DNA of 64,000 nt from the NCBI RefSeq assembly GCF_005870025.1, contig NZ_VATA01000021.1, forward strand, positions 53,161-117,160. Direction: 5' to 3'. Both the position numbers and the translations under genes were made by a program. Each line of letters opens with the position of its first letter. Position 1 is the first letter of the stretch. Source of the DNA: Poseidonocella sp. HB161398 (GTDB lineage Bacteria > Pseudomonadota > Alphaproteobacteria > Rhodobacterales > Rhodobacteraceae). This document shows positions 26,099 to 35,709 of the stretch, in pieces. The notes under the pieces are model-generated. The model did not search any database. It was not told the origin of the DNA and was given only the letters and a program-made list of their open reading frames with translations.

Positions 26099-26728
26099 CT
26101 AGCCGCGGAGGGCGTCCCGGACGGCCGATCGCAGGGCGGGCAGGAGCTCGGCCTCGAACCAGGGGTTGCGCTTCAGCCAGGCATTGTTCCGCCAGGAGGG
26201 ATGCGGCAGCACGAAGGTGCCCGGCGCATGGGCGCGCCAGCCGGAGACGATGCCGGAGAGCGGGCCCTTCAGCCCCAGATGCCGCTTGATCGCGTAGCCG
26301 CCGATGACGAGCCGCAGGGGGACCGGACCGATCTCCTCGAGCACCGCGCCATGCCAGGTCTCCCAGCAGACCGGCGGGGGCGGCAGGTCGGCGCCGCGCG
26401 CGTCGTAGCCCGGGAAGCAGAAGGCGGTCGGCAGGACGGAGACGAGGCTGCGGTCGTAGAAGGTCGCCGCATCGATCCCCATCCAGTCGCGCAGCCGGTC
26501 GCCCGAGCGGTCGAAGAAGGGCTTTCCGGCCTCGTGGACGCGCATCCCGGGCGCCTGGCCCGCGACCAGGATGCGGGTGCCGGGGCGGAACCAGGGGACC
26601 GGCCGCGGCGCATGGCGCGTGGCGGTCGCCGCGAAGCGCGGCGCGCAGAGGCGGCAGGCGGAGATCCGGCCGGGCAGGTCGCCATCTGGGCCGGAATCGG
26701 GCGGGGCAGGGCGCATGGCCGGTGTCAT
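26099..26728 (-). CDS. uracil-DNA glycosylase family protein
   Basis: A 209-residue DNA-repair-type protein of the UDG superfamily. ISACRLCAPRF resembles the Cys-containing N-terminal part of family 4-type enzymes, ILVAGQAPGMRVHEAGKPF (about residues 52-70) is the GQAPG active-site motif, and LPHPSWRN near residue 173 is the second motif (HPS). Only the CxxC pair of a potential Fe-S site is obvious. ATGs at 26728 and 26716 are both possible. It is divergent to enuR and seems unrelated to the ectoine genes; it may mark the right edge of the recombinase island. Confidence 0.75.
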   Translation of the reverse strand: MTPAMRPAPPDSGPDGDLPGRISACRLCAPRFAATATRHAPRPVPWFRPGTRILVAGQAPGMRVHEAGKPFFDRSGDRLRDWMGIDAATFYDRSLVSVLPTAFCFPGYDARGADLPPPPVCWETWHGAVLEEIGPVPLRLVIGGYAIKRHLGLKGPLSGIVSGWRAHAPGTFVLPHPSWRNNAWLKRNPWFEAELLPALRSAVRDALRG

Positions 26729-26802
26729 AGCGCGGCGCCGCGCCCGCGGCCAGCCCGGGGCGCAAGCTGGACAAGAGGGGCCCGCTGGGCGACACTTTGG
26801 CC

Positions 26803-28194
26803 ATGTCGCATTGGCCCCTTTCTCCGCAGGACATTTCCCGCCCCGCCTATCGCAGCCTGGCCCAGGGCATCGCCGCGGCGATCGGCTCGGGGCGGCTGCG
26901 CCCCGGAGACCGGCTGCCGCCCCACCGCAACATGGCCTGGCGCCTCGGCGTCTCCGTCCAGACTGTCAGCCGCGCCTACGAAGAGCTGATCCGCGCCGAC
27001 CTGGTCTCGGGCGAGGTCGGCCGCGGCAGCTTCGTCAAGCACGCTGCCAGCGCCGCGGGGGCGATGCCCTGGCATAGCGGCGGCGGCAGCGGGCGGGCGC
27101 CGATCGACCTGTCGCTGATGACGCCGGTGCGGCTGCCCGAGATCGCCGATGCCTGGACCGCCTCGCTGGAACGGGTGGCGCGCGACCTGCCGGAGGAGGC
27201 GATGCATTCCTTCGAGCCGGACGCCATGTCCGCGCGCCATGGCGAGGCGGCGGCCACCTGGCTGGCGCGCTGCGGGCTCGACCTGCCGCCGGCGCGCATC
27301 CTGATGACCAATGGCGTCACCCCGGCGATGTCGGCGGCGCTGCTGTCGGTGGCGGGGCCGGGCGAGGTGATCGCCACCGACCCGGTCACCAGCCACAGCC
27401 TGATGCCCGCGGCGCGCAACCTGCACCTGCGGCTGCAGGGCATTCCCGGCGACGGGGCGGGGATGCTGCCCGAGGCGCTGGAGGCGGCGGCGGCGGCCTC
27501 GGCGGGGCAGATGAAGGCGGTGTTCCTGCTGCCCTCGGGCGCCGGGCCCGAGGCGCGGATCATGCCCGCGGCGCGGCGCGAGGCGCTGGCAATGGCGGCG
27601 CGGCGCGCGGGCCTGTGGATCATCGAGAGCGATCCGGCCGGGCCGCTGGTGCCGGATCTGCCGCTTCCGGTGGCGCGCTTCGCGCCGGAACGGGGATTCT
27701 ACCTCACCGGCCTGACCAAGTGCCTGTCGCCCGGATTGCGGCTGGGATTTCTCGCGATGCCCGAAGCGATGGCGGATTGCACGGCCGGCAGGCACCTGTC
27801 GATGGCCTGGATGGCGACGCCGCTGATGGCCGAGATCGCCGCGGACTGGATCGCCAGCGGCACGGCGGAGGCGCTGATGGCGCTGCAGCGCGCCGAGCTG
27901 GCGCGGCGCAACCGGCTGGCCGTCCGGATGCTCGGAGCGGGCGCCTCGGGGCATGCCCATGGCATGCACCGCTGGCTTCCGCTTGCAGACGGCGCCAGCG
28001 AAGATGCCTTGCTGGACCGGGCCCTGCAGCGAGATGTCGCGCTCACCCCGGGGGCGGCCTTCGCGGTCTCGCCACGGCCTCCGGCGGTGCGGATCTGCCT
28101 CGGCAGCAGCACGGCGGGAGACCTCGAGGACGCGCTATCGCGGGTTGCGCCGCTCCTGCGGGCGGCCTCGGGAGTGGCCGGATCCCCAGCCTGA
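26803..28194 (+). CDS. enuR: ectoine utilisation regulator, MocR/GntR type
   Basis: A 463-residue MocR-type repressor. The N-terminal winged helix (residues 10-75: AAAIGSGRLRPGDRLPPHRN, SVQTVSRAYEELIRADLVSG) is joined to an aminotransferase-like domain with the PLP lysine in LTGLTKCLSPGLRLGF. In roseobacters EnuR carries PLP and responds to alpha-ADABA and DABA, products of ectoine breakdown, and represses the ueh-eut operon. The adjacent downstream ueh-eut genes make the assignment strong. The ATG at 26803 is preferred over the TTG two codons upstream. An inverted repeat at 28222-28239 is its candidate operator. Confidence 0.85.
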   Translation: MSHWPLSPQDISRPAYRSLAQGIAAAIGSGRLRPGDRLPPHRNMAWRLGVSVQTVSRAYEELIRADLVSGEVGRGSFVKHAASAAGAMPWHSGGGSGRAPIDLSLMTPVRLPEIADAWTASLERVARDLPEEAMHSFEPDAMSARHGEAAATWLARCGLDLPPARILMTNGVTPAMSAALLSVAGPGEVIATDPVTSHSLMPAARNLHLRLQGIPGDGAGMLPEALEAAAAASAGQMKAVFLLPSGAGPEARIMPAARREALAMAARRAGLWIIESDPAGPLVPDLPLPVARFAPERGFYLTGLTKCLSPGLRLGFLAMPEAMADCTAGRHLSMAWMATPLMAEIAADWIASGTAEALMALQRAELARRNRLAVRMLGAGASGHAHGMHRWLPLADGASEDALLDRALQRDVALTPGAAFAVSPRPPAVRICLGSSTAGDLEDALSRVAPLLRAASGVAGSPA

Positions 28195-28215
28195 CAAGGC
28201 GTTTCCGGCGGATTG

Positions 28216-28244
28216 TCATGGGTCAATGTTCGGATTGACATGAG
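28216..28244. promoter_or_regulatory. candidate EnuR operator / ueh promoter
   Basis: GTCAAT at 28222-28227 and ATTGAC at 28234-28239 form an inverted repeat with a 6-nt centre, flanked by TCATG and ATGAG. The right arm contains TTGACA (28235-28240), a possible -35 box, so a bound repressor would block it. A clear -10 is not visible. It lies 22 bp after enuR and 100 bp before uehA. Confidence 0.55.
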
Positions 28245-28343
28245 ATTGGCCAGCTTTGAGGCTTGGGGCAGTCAGAGCGGGACATGGGGCCCGCCGTACC
28301 AAGAACGGCGCCGTTCAAACCGCTTCGGCGCAGGACAAGGGGA

Positions 28344-29360
28344 ATGACAATGACCTATATTCGCACTTTTGCCGCCAGCGCGCTTGCCCTGGCGGTCGGA
28401 GCAGGCACGGCCGGTGCCGACACCTGGCGCTACGCGTTCGAGGAGGCCATGGACGAGGTCCAGGGCAAGTTCGCGCAGAAGTTCAAGGAGGAGATCGAGG
28501 CGAATTCCGACCATTCGGTCCAGCTCTTCCCGTTCGGCACTCTGGGCGAGTCTGCCGACATCATGGAGCAGGCGCAGTCGGGCATCCTGCAATTCGTCGA
28601 CCAGTCGCCGGGCTTCACCGGGGCGCTGATCCCCGAGGCGCAGGTCTTCTTCGTGCCCTACCTGCTGCCCTCCGACGAAGAGCAGCTGGTCAGCTTCTTC
28701 CGCAACTCGAAGGCCATCCACGAGCTCTTCCCGCCGCTCTATGCCGACCAGGGGCTGGAGCTGCTGACCATGTTCCCCGAGGGCGAGGTCATGATGACCA
28801 CGACCGAGCCGGTCTCGGGGCCCGCGGATCTGGACGAGGTCAAGTTCCGGGTGATGACGAACCCGCTCCTGGTGGAAAGCTACCAGGCCTTCGGCGCGAC
28901 GCCGACGCCGCTGCCCTGGGGCGAGGTCTACGGCGCGCTGCAGACCGGCATCATCCAGGGCCAGGAGAACCCGGCCTTCTTCATCGAGTCGACCAAGATG
29001 TACGAGGTGACCGACTACATCACGCGGGCGGGGCACAACAACTTCACCACCGCGGTGATGGCCAACAAGGAGTTCTTCGACGATCTGCCCGAAGAGGACC
29101 AGACCGTTGTCCAGAACGCCATCGAGGCGGCCTTCGACTACATCATCGACTACCAGGACGGGCTGACCGAGGCGTCGCTGGAGAAGATCAAGGAAGCCAA
29201 GCCCTCGATGACCATCACCACGCTGACCGAGGAAGAGCGCGCGCCCTTCAAGGCCACCGCGGATTCGGTCGAGGCCGAGTTCCTCAAGATCGGCGGCGAC
29301 CAGGCGCAGGCGATCCTCGACCAGATGAAGGCCGATCTCGCCGCGGCCGGCGACAGCTGA
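28344..29360 (+). CDS. uehA: ectoine/hydroxyectoine TRAP transporter, binding protein
   Basis: A 338-residue periplasmic solute-binding protein of the DctP family. Residues 1-25 are a signal peptide ending AGA before DTWRYAFEE. Family features include [20 protein letters not shown] (the DctP signature region with the ligand-binding area) and [19 protein letters not shown] precedes the ATG at 28344. UehABC imports ectoine and 5-hydroxyectoine for use as nutrients. The order with usp and eutABCD after it matches Ruegeria-type clusters. Confidence 0.88.
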   Translation: MTMTYIRTFAASALALAVGAGTAGADTWRYAFEEAMDEVQGKFAQKFKEEIEANSDHSVQLFPFGTLGESADIMEQAQSGILQFVDQSPGFTGALIPEAQVFFVPYLLPSDEEQLVSFFRNSKAIHELFPPLYADQGLELLTMFPEGEVMMTTTEPVSGPADLDEVKFRVMTNPLLVESYQAFGATPTPLPWGEVYGALQTGIIQGQENPAFFIESTKMYEVTDYITRAGHNNFTTAVMANKEFFDDLPEEDQTVVQNAIEAAFDYIIDYQDGLTEASLEKIKEAKPSMTITTLTEEERAPFKATADSVEAEFLKIGGDQAQAILDQMKADLAAAGDS

Positions 29361-29383
29361 GCCGCTACGGCTGACGACAGAGC

Positions 29384-29413
29384 GGGCGGAGCGGCGGCAA
29401 GACCGCCCCGCCC
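29384..29413 (+). promoter_or_regulatory. intercistronic hairpin uehA-uehB
   Basis: GGGCGG and GGCGG in 29384-29397 pair with CCGCCCCGCCC at 29403-29413 around a 5-nt loop. Like the stems around other binding-protein genes in the window, it may protect the uehA mRNA 3' end. Confidence 0.45.
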
Positions 29414-29454
29414 ACCGCACGGCCCCCTCCCCAGAGCCATCAAGGATCGCTGCC

Positions 29455-30117
29455 ATGACTGCAGATTCCCCAGGCGCGCCCGCACCCAGCCGGGATATCG
29501 ACCCGGATATCATCGCCGATGCGCAGGTGCCGGGCGTAGACGACGATATCGACGATTCCAAATACGTCTCCGGCCTGCCGGGGATCCTCGGCACGATCGA
29601 CGCGGCCGTCGCCCGGATCGAGGCGGTGCTGCTGGCCGCGGGCGTGCTCTTGATGGCGCTGAACACGATCGCCAATGTGGTCGGCCGCTACGTCGTGGGG
29701 CAGAGCCTGTTCTTCTCCGAGGAGCTGAACCAGGCGCTGATCATCCTGATCACCTTCGCCGGCATCTCCTATGCTGCGCGCCATGGCCGCCATATCCGCA
29801 TGTCGGCGATCTTCGACGCGATGGCGCCGCCCTTGAGAAAGCCGCTGATGGTGGTGATCGCGGTCACGACCGCGGCGGCGATGTTCCTGCTCTGCTGGTA
29901 CTCGATCGACTACGTCACCACCCAGGCCTCGCGCGGGCGGCTCCTGCCGGCGCTGCAGATCCCGGTATGGTACATCATCGTCTGGGCGCCGCTGGGCTTC
30001 TTCCTGACCGGGCTGCAATACGCGCTGACCGCGGTGAAGAACGTGCTCGACAAGGACATCTGGCTCTCCACCTCGACGATGGAAGGCTATGACGATACCG
30101 GCGAAGAGGAGGTCTGA
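29455..30117 (+). CDS. uehB: ectoine TRAP transporter, small membrane subunit
   Basis: A 220-residue DctQ-type small permease with four predicted helices, after an N-terminal cytoplasmic extension of about 45 residues rich in Asp and Pro. Typical DctQ sequence is seen in [20 protein letters not shown] (about residues 75-94) and GRHIRMSAI. It pairs with the large permease, whose start is 3 bp after its stop. It acts in the inner membrane as part of the sodium- or proton-driven importer. Confidence 0.87.
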   Translation: MTADSPGAPAPSRDIDPDIIADAQVPGVDDDIDDSKYVSGLPGILGTIDAAVARIEAVLLAAGVLLMALNTIANVVGRYVVGQSLFFSEELNQALIILITFAGISYAARHGRHIRMSAIFDAMAPPLRKPLMVVIAVTTAAAMFLLCWYSIDYVTTQASRGRLLPALQIPVWYIIVWAPLGFFLTGLQYALTAVKNVLDKDIWLSTSTMEGYDDTGEEEV

Positions 30118-30120
30118 GCG

Positions 30121-31407
30121 ATGAGCCTTGCCATTTTCGGCACGATGATCGTGCTTCTCCTGCTCGGCTTCCCGATGATGATCCCGCTGATCGCCGGATC
30201 GCTGATCGGCTTCGTCTCGCTCTTCGGCGGGCTGGGGCAGCTCGACACGATGGTGCAGCAGATCCTCGCCGGCATCCGTCCGGCCAGCCTGATCGCCGTG
30301 CCGATGTTCATCTTCGCCGCCGACATCATGACCCGCGGCCAGTCGGCCACGCGGCTGATCGACCTGGTCATGGCCTTTGTCGGGCATCTCAAGGGCGGGC
30401 TCGCCGTCTCCACCGCCACCGCCTGCACGCTTTTCGGCGCGGTCTCGGGCTCGACCCAGGCGACCGTGGTCGCGGTCGGCGGCCCGTTGCGCCCGCGCAT
30501 GCTGAAAGCGGGCTACAAGGACAATTTCGTCCTGGCGCTGATCGTCAACGCCTCCGACATCGCCTTCCTGATCCCGCCCTCGATCGGCATGATCATCTAC
30601 GGCGTGGTCTCGGGCACCTCGATTTCCGAGCTTTTCATCGCGGGCATCGGCCCGGGTCTGCTGATCCTGGTGATGTTCTCGGTCTATTCCTACTTCTACG
30701 CCAAGCGCCACAATGTGCCGACCGAGCCGAAATCGAGCTGGGCCGAGCGCGGGCAGGCGGTGCGCCGCGCGCTCTGGCCGCTGGGCTTCCCGGTCATCAT
30801 CGTCGGCGGCATCTACGGCGGCATCTTCTCGCCCACCGAGGCGGCGGCGGCCTGCGTGCTCTACGCGCTGTTCCTCGAGATGGTCATCTTCCGCGAGATG
30901 TCGGTGAAGCAGCTCTACGCCACGGCGAAATCGACCGGCCTGATCACCGCGGTGGTCTTCATCCTGGTCGGCGCGGGCGCGGCCTTCTCCTATGTCATCA
31001 GCTTCGCGCAGATCCCGCAGCAGGTGCTTTCGGGGATCGGCATCGACCAGATGGGGCCCTACGGGATCCTCTTCACCATCTCGATCGCCTTCTTCATCGG
31101 CTGCATGTTCGTCGACCCGATCGTGGTGATCCTGATCTTCGTGCCGATCTTCGCCCCGGTGGTGCAGTCGGCCGGGCTCGATCCGGTGCTGGTCGGCACG
31201 ATCATCACGCTGCAGGTCGCCATCGGCAGCGCCACGCCGCCCTTCGGCTGCGACATCTTCACGGCGATCGCCGTCTTCCGGCGGCCCTATGCCGAGGTGG
31301 TCAAGGGCACGCCGCCCTTCATCCTGATGCTGCTGTCGGTCGCCGTGCTGCTGATCTTCGTCCCCGAAATTGCGCTCTTCCTGCGCGATCTGGCCTTCGC
31401 GAAGTGA
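30121..31407 (+). CDS. uehC: ectoine TRAP transporter, large membrane subunit
   Basis: A 428-residue DctM-type permease with about twelve helices. Landmarks are FPMMIPLIAGSLIGF at the N terminus, AVSGSTQATVVAVGG, FLIPPSIGMIIYGVVSGTS (a conserved DctM segment) and VGTIITLQVAIGSATPPFG near the C terminus. It carries the transport path with UehB and receives ligand from UehA. The usp gene starts 10 bp after its stop. Confidence 0.9.
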   Translation: MSLAIFGTMIVLLLLGFPMMIPLIAGSLIGFVSLFGGLGQLDTMVQQILAGIRPASLIAVPMFIFAADIMTRGQSATRLIDLVMAFVGHLKGGLAVSTATACTLFGAVSGSTQATVVAVGGPLRPRMLKAGYKDNFVLALIVNASDIAFLIPPSIGMIIYGVVSGTSISELFIAGIGPGLLILVMFSVYSYFYAKRHNVPTEPKSSWAERGQAVRRALWPLGFPVIIVGGIYGGIFSPTEAAAACVLYALFLEMVIFREMSVKQLYATAKSTGLITAVVFILVGAGAAFSYVISFAQIPQQVLSGIGIDQMGPYGILFTISIAFFIGCMFVDPIVVILIFVPIFAPVVQSAGLDPVLVGTIITLQVAIGSATPPFGCDIFTAIAVFRRPYAEVVKGTPPFILMLLSVAVLLIFVPEIALFLRDLAFAK

Positions 31408-31417
31408 GGAGAGGGAC

Positions 31418-31861
31418 ATGTTCAAGAAAATCCTGCTGGCCTATGACGGTTCCAACGGCGCCTGGAGCGCCCTGGAGAAGGCCTCCGAAATGGCGGTGCT
31501 GACCGGCGCGCAGCTGGTCGTGCTGACCGTCTACCGGCACCATTCGATGCTCGAGGCGTCGCTCTCCATGGTGCGGGGGGCGGCCGAGAATGCCGCCAAT
31601 CTCGACGACATCATGCGCTCGGTGTCGCGCGAGGCGGCCGAGACCGCCAAGGCGCGGGCGCAGGAGCTGGGGGTGGGGACCGTCAACGCCTTCATCAAGG
31701 GCGGCCCCTCGGCGCGGACCATCGTCAATTTCGCCCGCGAGAAGGGCTGCGACCTGATCGTGGTCGGCTCGCGCGGGCTCGGCTCTTCGGAGGGCTATAT
31801 GCTGGGCTCGGTGAGCCACAAGGTCACCAGCCTGACAGACACGCCCGTCCTGGTCGTCTGA
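31418..31861 (+). CDS. universal stress protein of the ectoine transporter (TeaD-like)
   Basis: A 147-residue UspA-fold protein. MFKKILLAYDGSNGAW begins the fold, and GSRGLGSSEGYMLGSVSHKV near the C terminus is the G-x2-G-x9-GS ATP-binding motif. In Halomonas the equivalent TeaD binds ATP and lowers ectoine uptake by the TRAP transporter TeaABC. The GAGGAGAGGG ribosome site lies before the ATG at 31418. It sits between the transporter and the catabolic genes, as in roseobacter clusters. Confidence 0.85.
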   Translation: MFKKILLAYDGSNGAWSALEKASEMAVLTGAQLVVLTVYRHHSMLEASLSMVRGAAENAANLDDIMRSVSREAAETAKARAQELGVGTVNAFIKGGPSARTIVNFAREKGCDLIVVGSRGLGSSEGYMLGSVSHKVTSLTDTPVLVV

Positions 31862-31874
31862 CCGGGGTGATGCA

Positions 31875-32591
31875 ATGCGCAATGATACGGTCAAGCGGTT
31901 CGGGCTTCTCGCCCTGGCCACCGATCTGACCATCGAGGGCGATGCGGCGCAGCTGATGCCCCCGGGCACCCGGCTGCATGTCGCGCGGCTGGCCTTCGAG
32001 AACCCGACCACGCCCGAGACCCTGCGCCGGACCGGCCCGCGGCTGGCCGCGGCGGCCGATCTGGTCGTGCCGGGCGTGCCGCTGGAGGCGATGATCTTCG
32101 GCTGCACCTCTGCCGCGGCGGCGCTGGGCGCGGAGGTGGAGGTCGCGCTGGGGTCCCGCGCGCCGGTGGTGACGCCGCTCTCGGCGGCGCGCCGGGCGCT
32201 TGCCGCGCTCGGGGCGGGACGGATCGCGCTGATGACGCCCTATCTGACCGAGACTGCGGATCTGGTCGCCGGCTGGTTCGCCGCGGAGGGGGTGGAGGTC
32301 GTCTCCAGCCTGTCGCTCGGCCATGAGGACGACCGCGAGATGGCGCGGATCGACCCGGCCGAGGTGGTGGCCGCCGCCTGCCGCGCCGACCATCCGCGGG
32401 CCGAGGCGGTCTTCCTCTCCTGCACGGCGCTGCCCGCGCTCGGCGTGATCGGCGAGATCGAGGCGCTTCTCGACAAGCCGGTCATCAGCTCGAACCAGGC
32501 GGCCTTCTGGGCGGCGCTCGACCTGGCGGGGATCCCCGCGGCGGGACCGGGGACGCTCTTTCGCATCAGGGAAGGATGGCGGACATGGTGA
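31875..32591 (+). CDS. eutA: ectoine utilisation protein EutA (Asp/Glu racemase-like)
   Basis: A 238-residue protein of the Asp/Glu/hydantoin racemase superfamily. The two catalytic-type cysteines lie in IFGCTSAAAA (about residue 77) and FLSCTALPALG (about residue 177). EutA, EutB and EutC are thought to convert 5-hydroxyectoine to ectoine, with EutA as a presumed isomerase step. It follows the usp gene by 13 bp and overlaps eutB by 16 bp. Confidence 0.82.
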   Translation: MRNDTVKRFGLLALATDLTIEGDAAQLMPPGTRLHVARLAFENPTTPETLRRTGPRLAAAADLVVPGVPLEAMIFGCTSAAAALGAEVEVALGSRAPVVTPLSAARRALAALGAGRIALMTPYLTETADLVAGWFAAEGVEVVSSLSLGHEDDREMARIDPAEVVAAACRADHPRAEAVFLSCTALPALGVIGEIEALLDKPVISSNQAAFWAALDLAGIPAAGPGTLFRIREGWRTW

Positions 32592-33541
32592 CGCTGGAGG
32601 AGATCCGGGCCGCGCAGGCGCGCATCGACGGGCTGGTGCGGGTGACGCCGATGCGGCTCTCGCCCGCGCTCTCGGCGGTGGCGGGCGGGCCGGTCTGGCT
32701 GAAATGCGAGCACATGCAGGAAACCGGCGCCTTCAAGCTGCGCGGCGCGACCAATGCGGCGGCGCGGCTGGGCAAGGTCGCCGGGGTCACGACCGCCTCG
32801 ACCGGCAATCACGGCCGCGCGCTCGCCCATGCGGCGCGCCAGCTCGGCCTGCCGGCGGTGATCTGCGTCTCGCGGCTGGTCCCGGCCAACAAGATCGCCG
32901 CGATCGAGGCGCTCGGCGCCGAGGCGCGGGTGACCGGCGCCAGCCAGGACGAGGCCTTCAAGGAGGCGCGGCGGCTGGAGCGCGAGGAGGGCTTCGCGCT
33001 GATCCCGCCCTTCGACCATCGCGACGTGATCGCCGGGCAGGGGACGCTGGGGCTGGAGATCCTCGCCCAGCTGCCCGATGCGGCTGCGATCGCCATCCCG
33101 CTTTCGGGCGGCGGGCTGCTGGCCGGGGTGGCGGCGGCGGCAAAGGCGGTCAATCCGCGGATCCGCATCATCGGCATCTCGATGGAACGCGGCGCGGCGA
33201 TGGCGGCGAGCCTCGCGGCCGGGCATCCGGTCGAGGTCGAGGAGCTGGAGACCCTGGCGGACAGCCTCGGCGGCGGCATCGGGCTGGAAAACCGCCTGAC
33301 CTACGCGATGTGCCGCGACCTGATGGACGAGCTGATCCTGGTCAGCGAGGCGGAGATCGCCCGGGGCATCCGCTTCCTCGGCCGCGAGGAGGGCGAGACG
33401 GTGGAGGGCGCGGCCGCGGTCGGCGCCGCCGCCGTGCTGGCGGACAAGCTGCGGGCCGCGCCCGAGCCGCTAGTGCTGCTGCTCTCGGGGCGCAATATCG
33501 ATCCGGCGCAGCACCGCCGCATCCTGGAGGGGGAGACATGA
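32576..33541 (+). CDS. eutB: hydroxyectoine utilisation dehydratase EutB
   Basis: A 321-residue fold-type II PLP enzyme related to threonine dehydratase. The PLP lysine is in ETGAFKLRGATNA (about residue 52), the Asn motif in STGNHGRA, and the glycine-rich phosphate loop in IPLSGGGLLAGVAAA. In hydroxyectoine utilisation it is proposed to remove the hydroxyl as water, working with EutC. It starts within the end of eutA and its stop overlaps the eutC start as ATGA. Confidence 0.84.
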   Translation: MADMVTLEEIRAAQARIDGLVRVTPMRLSPALSAVAGGPVWLKCEHMQETGAFKLRGATNAAARLGKVAGVTTASTGNHGRALAHAARQLGLPAVICVSRLVPANKIAAIEALGAEARVTGASQDEAFKEARRLEREEGFALIPPFDHRDVIAGQGTLGLEILAQLPDAAAIAIPLSGGGLLAGVAAAAKAVNPRIRIIGISMERGAAMAASLAAGHPVEVEELETLADSLGGGIGLENRLTYAMCRDLMDELILVSEAEIARGIRFLGREEGETVEGAAAVGAAAVLADKLRAAPEPLVLLLSGRNIDPAQHRRILEGET

Positions 33542-34503
33542 GCGAGATCCGCATCCTGCACGAGGACGCGCTGCGGTCGCGCATCCGGCTCGACCGGGAG
33601 GCTGTCGACGTGGTCGAGGAGGCCTTCGCCCGGCTGGCCGAGGGCGGGGTGGAGATGCCGCCCGTGCTGTCGATGCACATGCCGCAGGTCAATGGCGAGG
33701 TCGACGTCAAGACCGCCTACGTGCCCGGCCTGCCGGGCTTCGCGGTGAAGATCTCGCCGGGCTTCTTCGACAATCCGTCGAAGGGGCTGCCCTCGACCTC
33801 GGGGCTGATGGTGGTGCTTTCCTCCGAGACCGGGCGGGTGCGTGCGGTGCTTCTGGACAACGGCTACCTGACCGATGTGCGCACGGCCGCGGCCGGCGGC
33901 GTGGCGGCGCGGCACCTGGCGCGGCCCGATGCCTCGCGCGCGGCGATCTTCGGCGCCGGGCTGCAGGCGCGGATGCAGCTCGGCGCGCTCCGCCTGGTGC
34001 GGCCGGTGGCCGAAGCGGTGATCTGGGCGCGCAATCCCGCCCGGGCGCAGGCGCTCGCCGCCGAGATGTCCGGACCCGGGCTGTCCGTGCGCGCCACGGC
34101 CGACCCGGCGGAGGCGGCGGGATTTGCCGATATCATCGTCACGACGACCCCCGCGACCCGGCCGGTGCTGATGGCCGACTGGCTGCGCCCGGGCCAGCAT
34201 GTCACCGCGATGGGAAGCGACCAGGCCGGGAAGGGCGAACTCGACCCCGCTTGCCTTGCCCGCGCCGACCTCTACGTTGCCGACCGGGTGGCGCAGACCC
34301 GCAAGATGGGCGAGCTGCGCGCCGCGCTGGAGGCCGGGACCATTGCCGATGACGGGACGCTTCCCGAGCTGGGCGACGTGATCACCGGCCGCCATCCGGG
34401 GCGGCAGCATCCAGACGAGATCACGATCGCGGATCTCACCGGCACCGGCGTGCAGGACACCGCGATTGCCACACGGGCGCTTGCCGCCTTCGACGAGGAA
34501 TGA
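33538..34503 (+). CDS. eutC: ectoine utilisation protein EutC (ornithine cyclodeaminase family)
   Basis: A 321-residue NAD(P)-dependent enzyme of the ornithine cyclodeaminase/mu-crystallin family. Landmarks are VKTAYVPGLPGFAVKISPGF, LLDNGYLTDVRTAAAG (substrate-site Arg and nearby Asp) and the Rossmann motif FGAGLQARMQ. It is proposed to reduce the intermediate made by EutB in the hydroxyectoine-to-ectoine conversion. The gene overlaps eutB by 4 bp and eutD starts 3 bp after its stop. Confidence 0.84.
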   Translation: MSEIRILHEDALRSRIRLDREAVDVVEEAFARLAEGGVEMPPVLSMHMPQVNGEVDVKTAYVPGLPGFAVKISPGFFDNPSKGLPSTSGLMVVLSSETGRVRAVLLDNGYLTDVRTAAAGGVAARHLARPDASRAAIFGAGLQARMQLGALRLVRPVAEAVIWARNPARAQALAAEMSGPGLSVRATADPAEAAGFADIIVTTTPATRPVLMADWLRPGQHVTAMGSDQAGKGELDPACLARADLYVADRVAQTRKMGELRAALEAGTIADDGTLPELGDVITGRHPGRQHPDEITIADLTGTGVQDTAIATRALAAFDEE

Positions 34504-34506
34504 GCG

Positions 34507-35703
34507 ATGAACAAGCTCCAGAGAACACCCGAACGCTATACGACCGAGGAGTACGAGGCGCGGCTGGTGAAGATCCGCGCACGGATGGAGCGCGACGGGC
34601 TCGACGTGCTGATCCTCTCGGATCCCTCCAACATGGCCTGGGTGGCGGGCTATGGCGGCTGGTCCTTCTATGTCCACCAATGCGTGGTCGTCGGCCCCGA
34701 CGGCCCGCCGGTCTGGTACGGCCGCGGCCAGGACGCGCAGGGCGCCTACCGCACCGTCTGGATGCAGCGCGACCGGGTGATCGGCTATCCCGACCACTAC
34801 GTGCAGTCGACCGAGCGCCATCCGATGGAATACCTCTGCGCCAAGCTGATCGAATTCGGCTGGGACAAGGGCCATATCGGCGTCGAGATGGACAACTACT
34901 GGTATTCCGCGCGGGCGCATGAGCGGCTGCAGCACGGGCTGCCGAACGCGACCTTCCACGACGCGACCGGCTTCATCAACTGGCAGCGCGCGGTGAAATC
35001 CGAGAAGGAGCTGGACTACATGCGCTCCGCCGCGCGGCTGGTCGAACGCATGCACCGGCGGATCGCCGAGAAGGTCGAGGTCGGGATCCGCAAATGCGAC
35101 CTGGTCGCGGACATCTACGATGCCGGGCTGCGCTATGACGACTGGGAGGGCCATGGCGGCGACTATCCGGCGATCGTGCCGCTGCTGCCCTCGGGGCCGG
35201 ATGCCGCCGCGCCGCACCTGACCTGGGACGACCTGCCGATGAAGCCCGACGAGGGGACCTTCTTCGAGATCGCCGGCTGCTACCAGCGCTATCACGTGCC
35301 GCTGTCGCGGACGATCTACCTGGGCAAGCCGCCGGGGCACATCCTGGATGCCGAGCAGGCCGTGCTGGAGGGCATGGAGGCCGGGCTTGCCGCGGCAAAG
35401 CCGGGCAATCTGTGCGAGGACATCGCCAAGGGCTTCTTCGCCGCGCTGGAACGCCACGGCATCGAGAAGGACAACCGCGCGGGCTATTCGATCGGGCTGA
35501 GCTATCCGCCGGACTGGGGCGAGCGCACCATGTCGCTGCGCCGCGGCGACAAGACCGTGCTGCAGCCGGGCATGACCTTCCATTTCATGACCGGCCTCTG
35601 GATGGAGAGCTGGGGCTACGAGACCACCGAGTCGATCGCCATCACCGAGGGCGAGCCCGAGATCTTCTGCAACATCCCGCGCAAGATGCTGATCAAGGAC
35701 TGA
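34507..35703 (+). CDS. doeA: ectoine hydrolase
   Basis: A 398-residue M24-type (creatinase/prolidase fold) hydrolase, also named EutD. It opens the ectoine ring to N-alpha-acetyl-L-2,4-diaminobutyrate (alpha-ADABA), which in turn is an inducer of EnuR. The N-terminal creatinase domain covers residues 20-165 (LILSDPSNMAWVAGYGGWSF) and the catalytic domain 180-390, with GGDYPAIVPLLPSG and GLSYPPDWGERT. It is the last gene of the operon here. The deacetylase doeB/eutE and the doeCD genes that usually follow are absent; a strong hairpin and an IS element come next. Confidence 0.88.
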   Translation: MNKLQRTPERYTTEEYEARLVKIRARMERDGLDVLILSDPSNMAWVAGYGGWSFYVHQCVVVGPDGPPVWYGRGQDAQGAYRTVWMQRDRVIGYPDHYVQSTERHPMEYLCAKLIEFGWDKGHIGVEMDNYWYSARAHERLQHGLPNATFHDATGFINWQRAVKSEKELDYMRSAARLVERMHRRIAEKVEVGIRKCDLVADIYDAGLRYDDWEGHGGDYPAIVPLLPSGPDAAAPHLTWDDLPMKPDEGTFFEIAGCYQRYHVPLSRTIYLGKPPGHILDAEQAVLEGMEAGLAAAKPGNLCEDIAKGFFAALERHGIEKDNRAGYSIGLSYPPDWGERTMSLRRGDKTVLQPGMTFHFMTGLWMESWGYETTESIAITEGEPEIFCNIPRKMLIKD

Positions 35704-35709
35704 CGGCGC

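Noticed and set aside
29440..31425. Minus-strand open frame of 661 codons opposite uehBC
   Set aside because: His/Arg/Asp-rich antisense shadow of two well-identified TRAP transporter genes.
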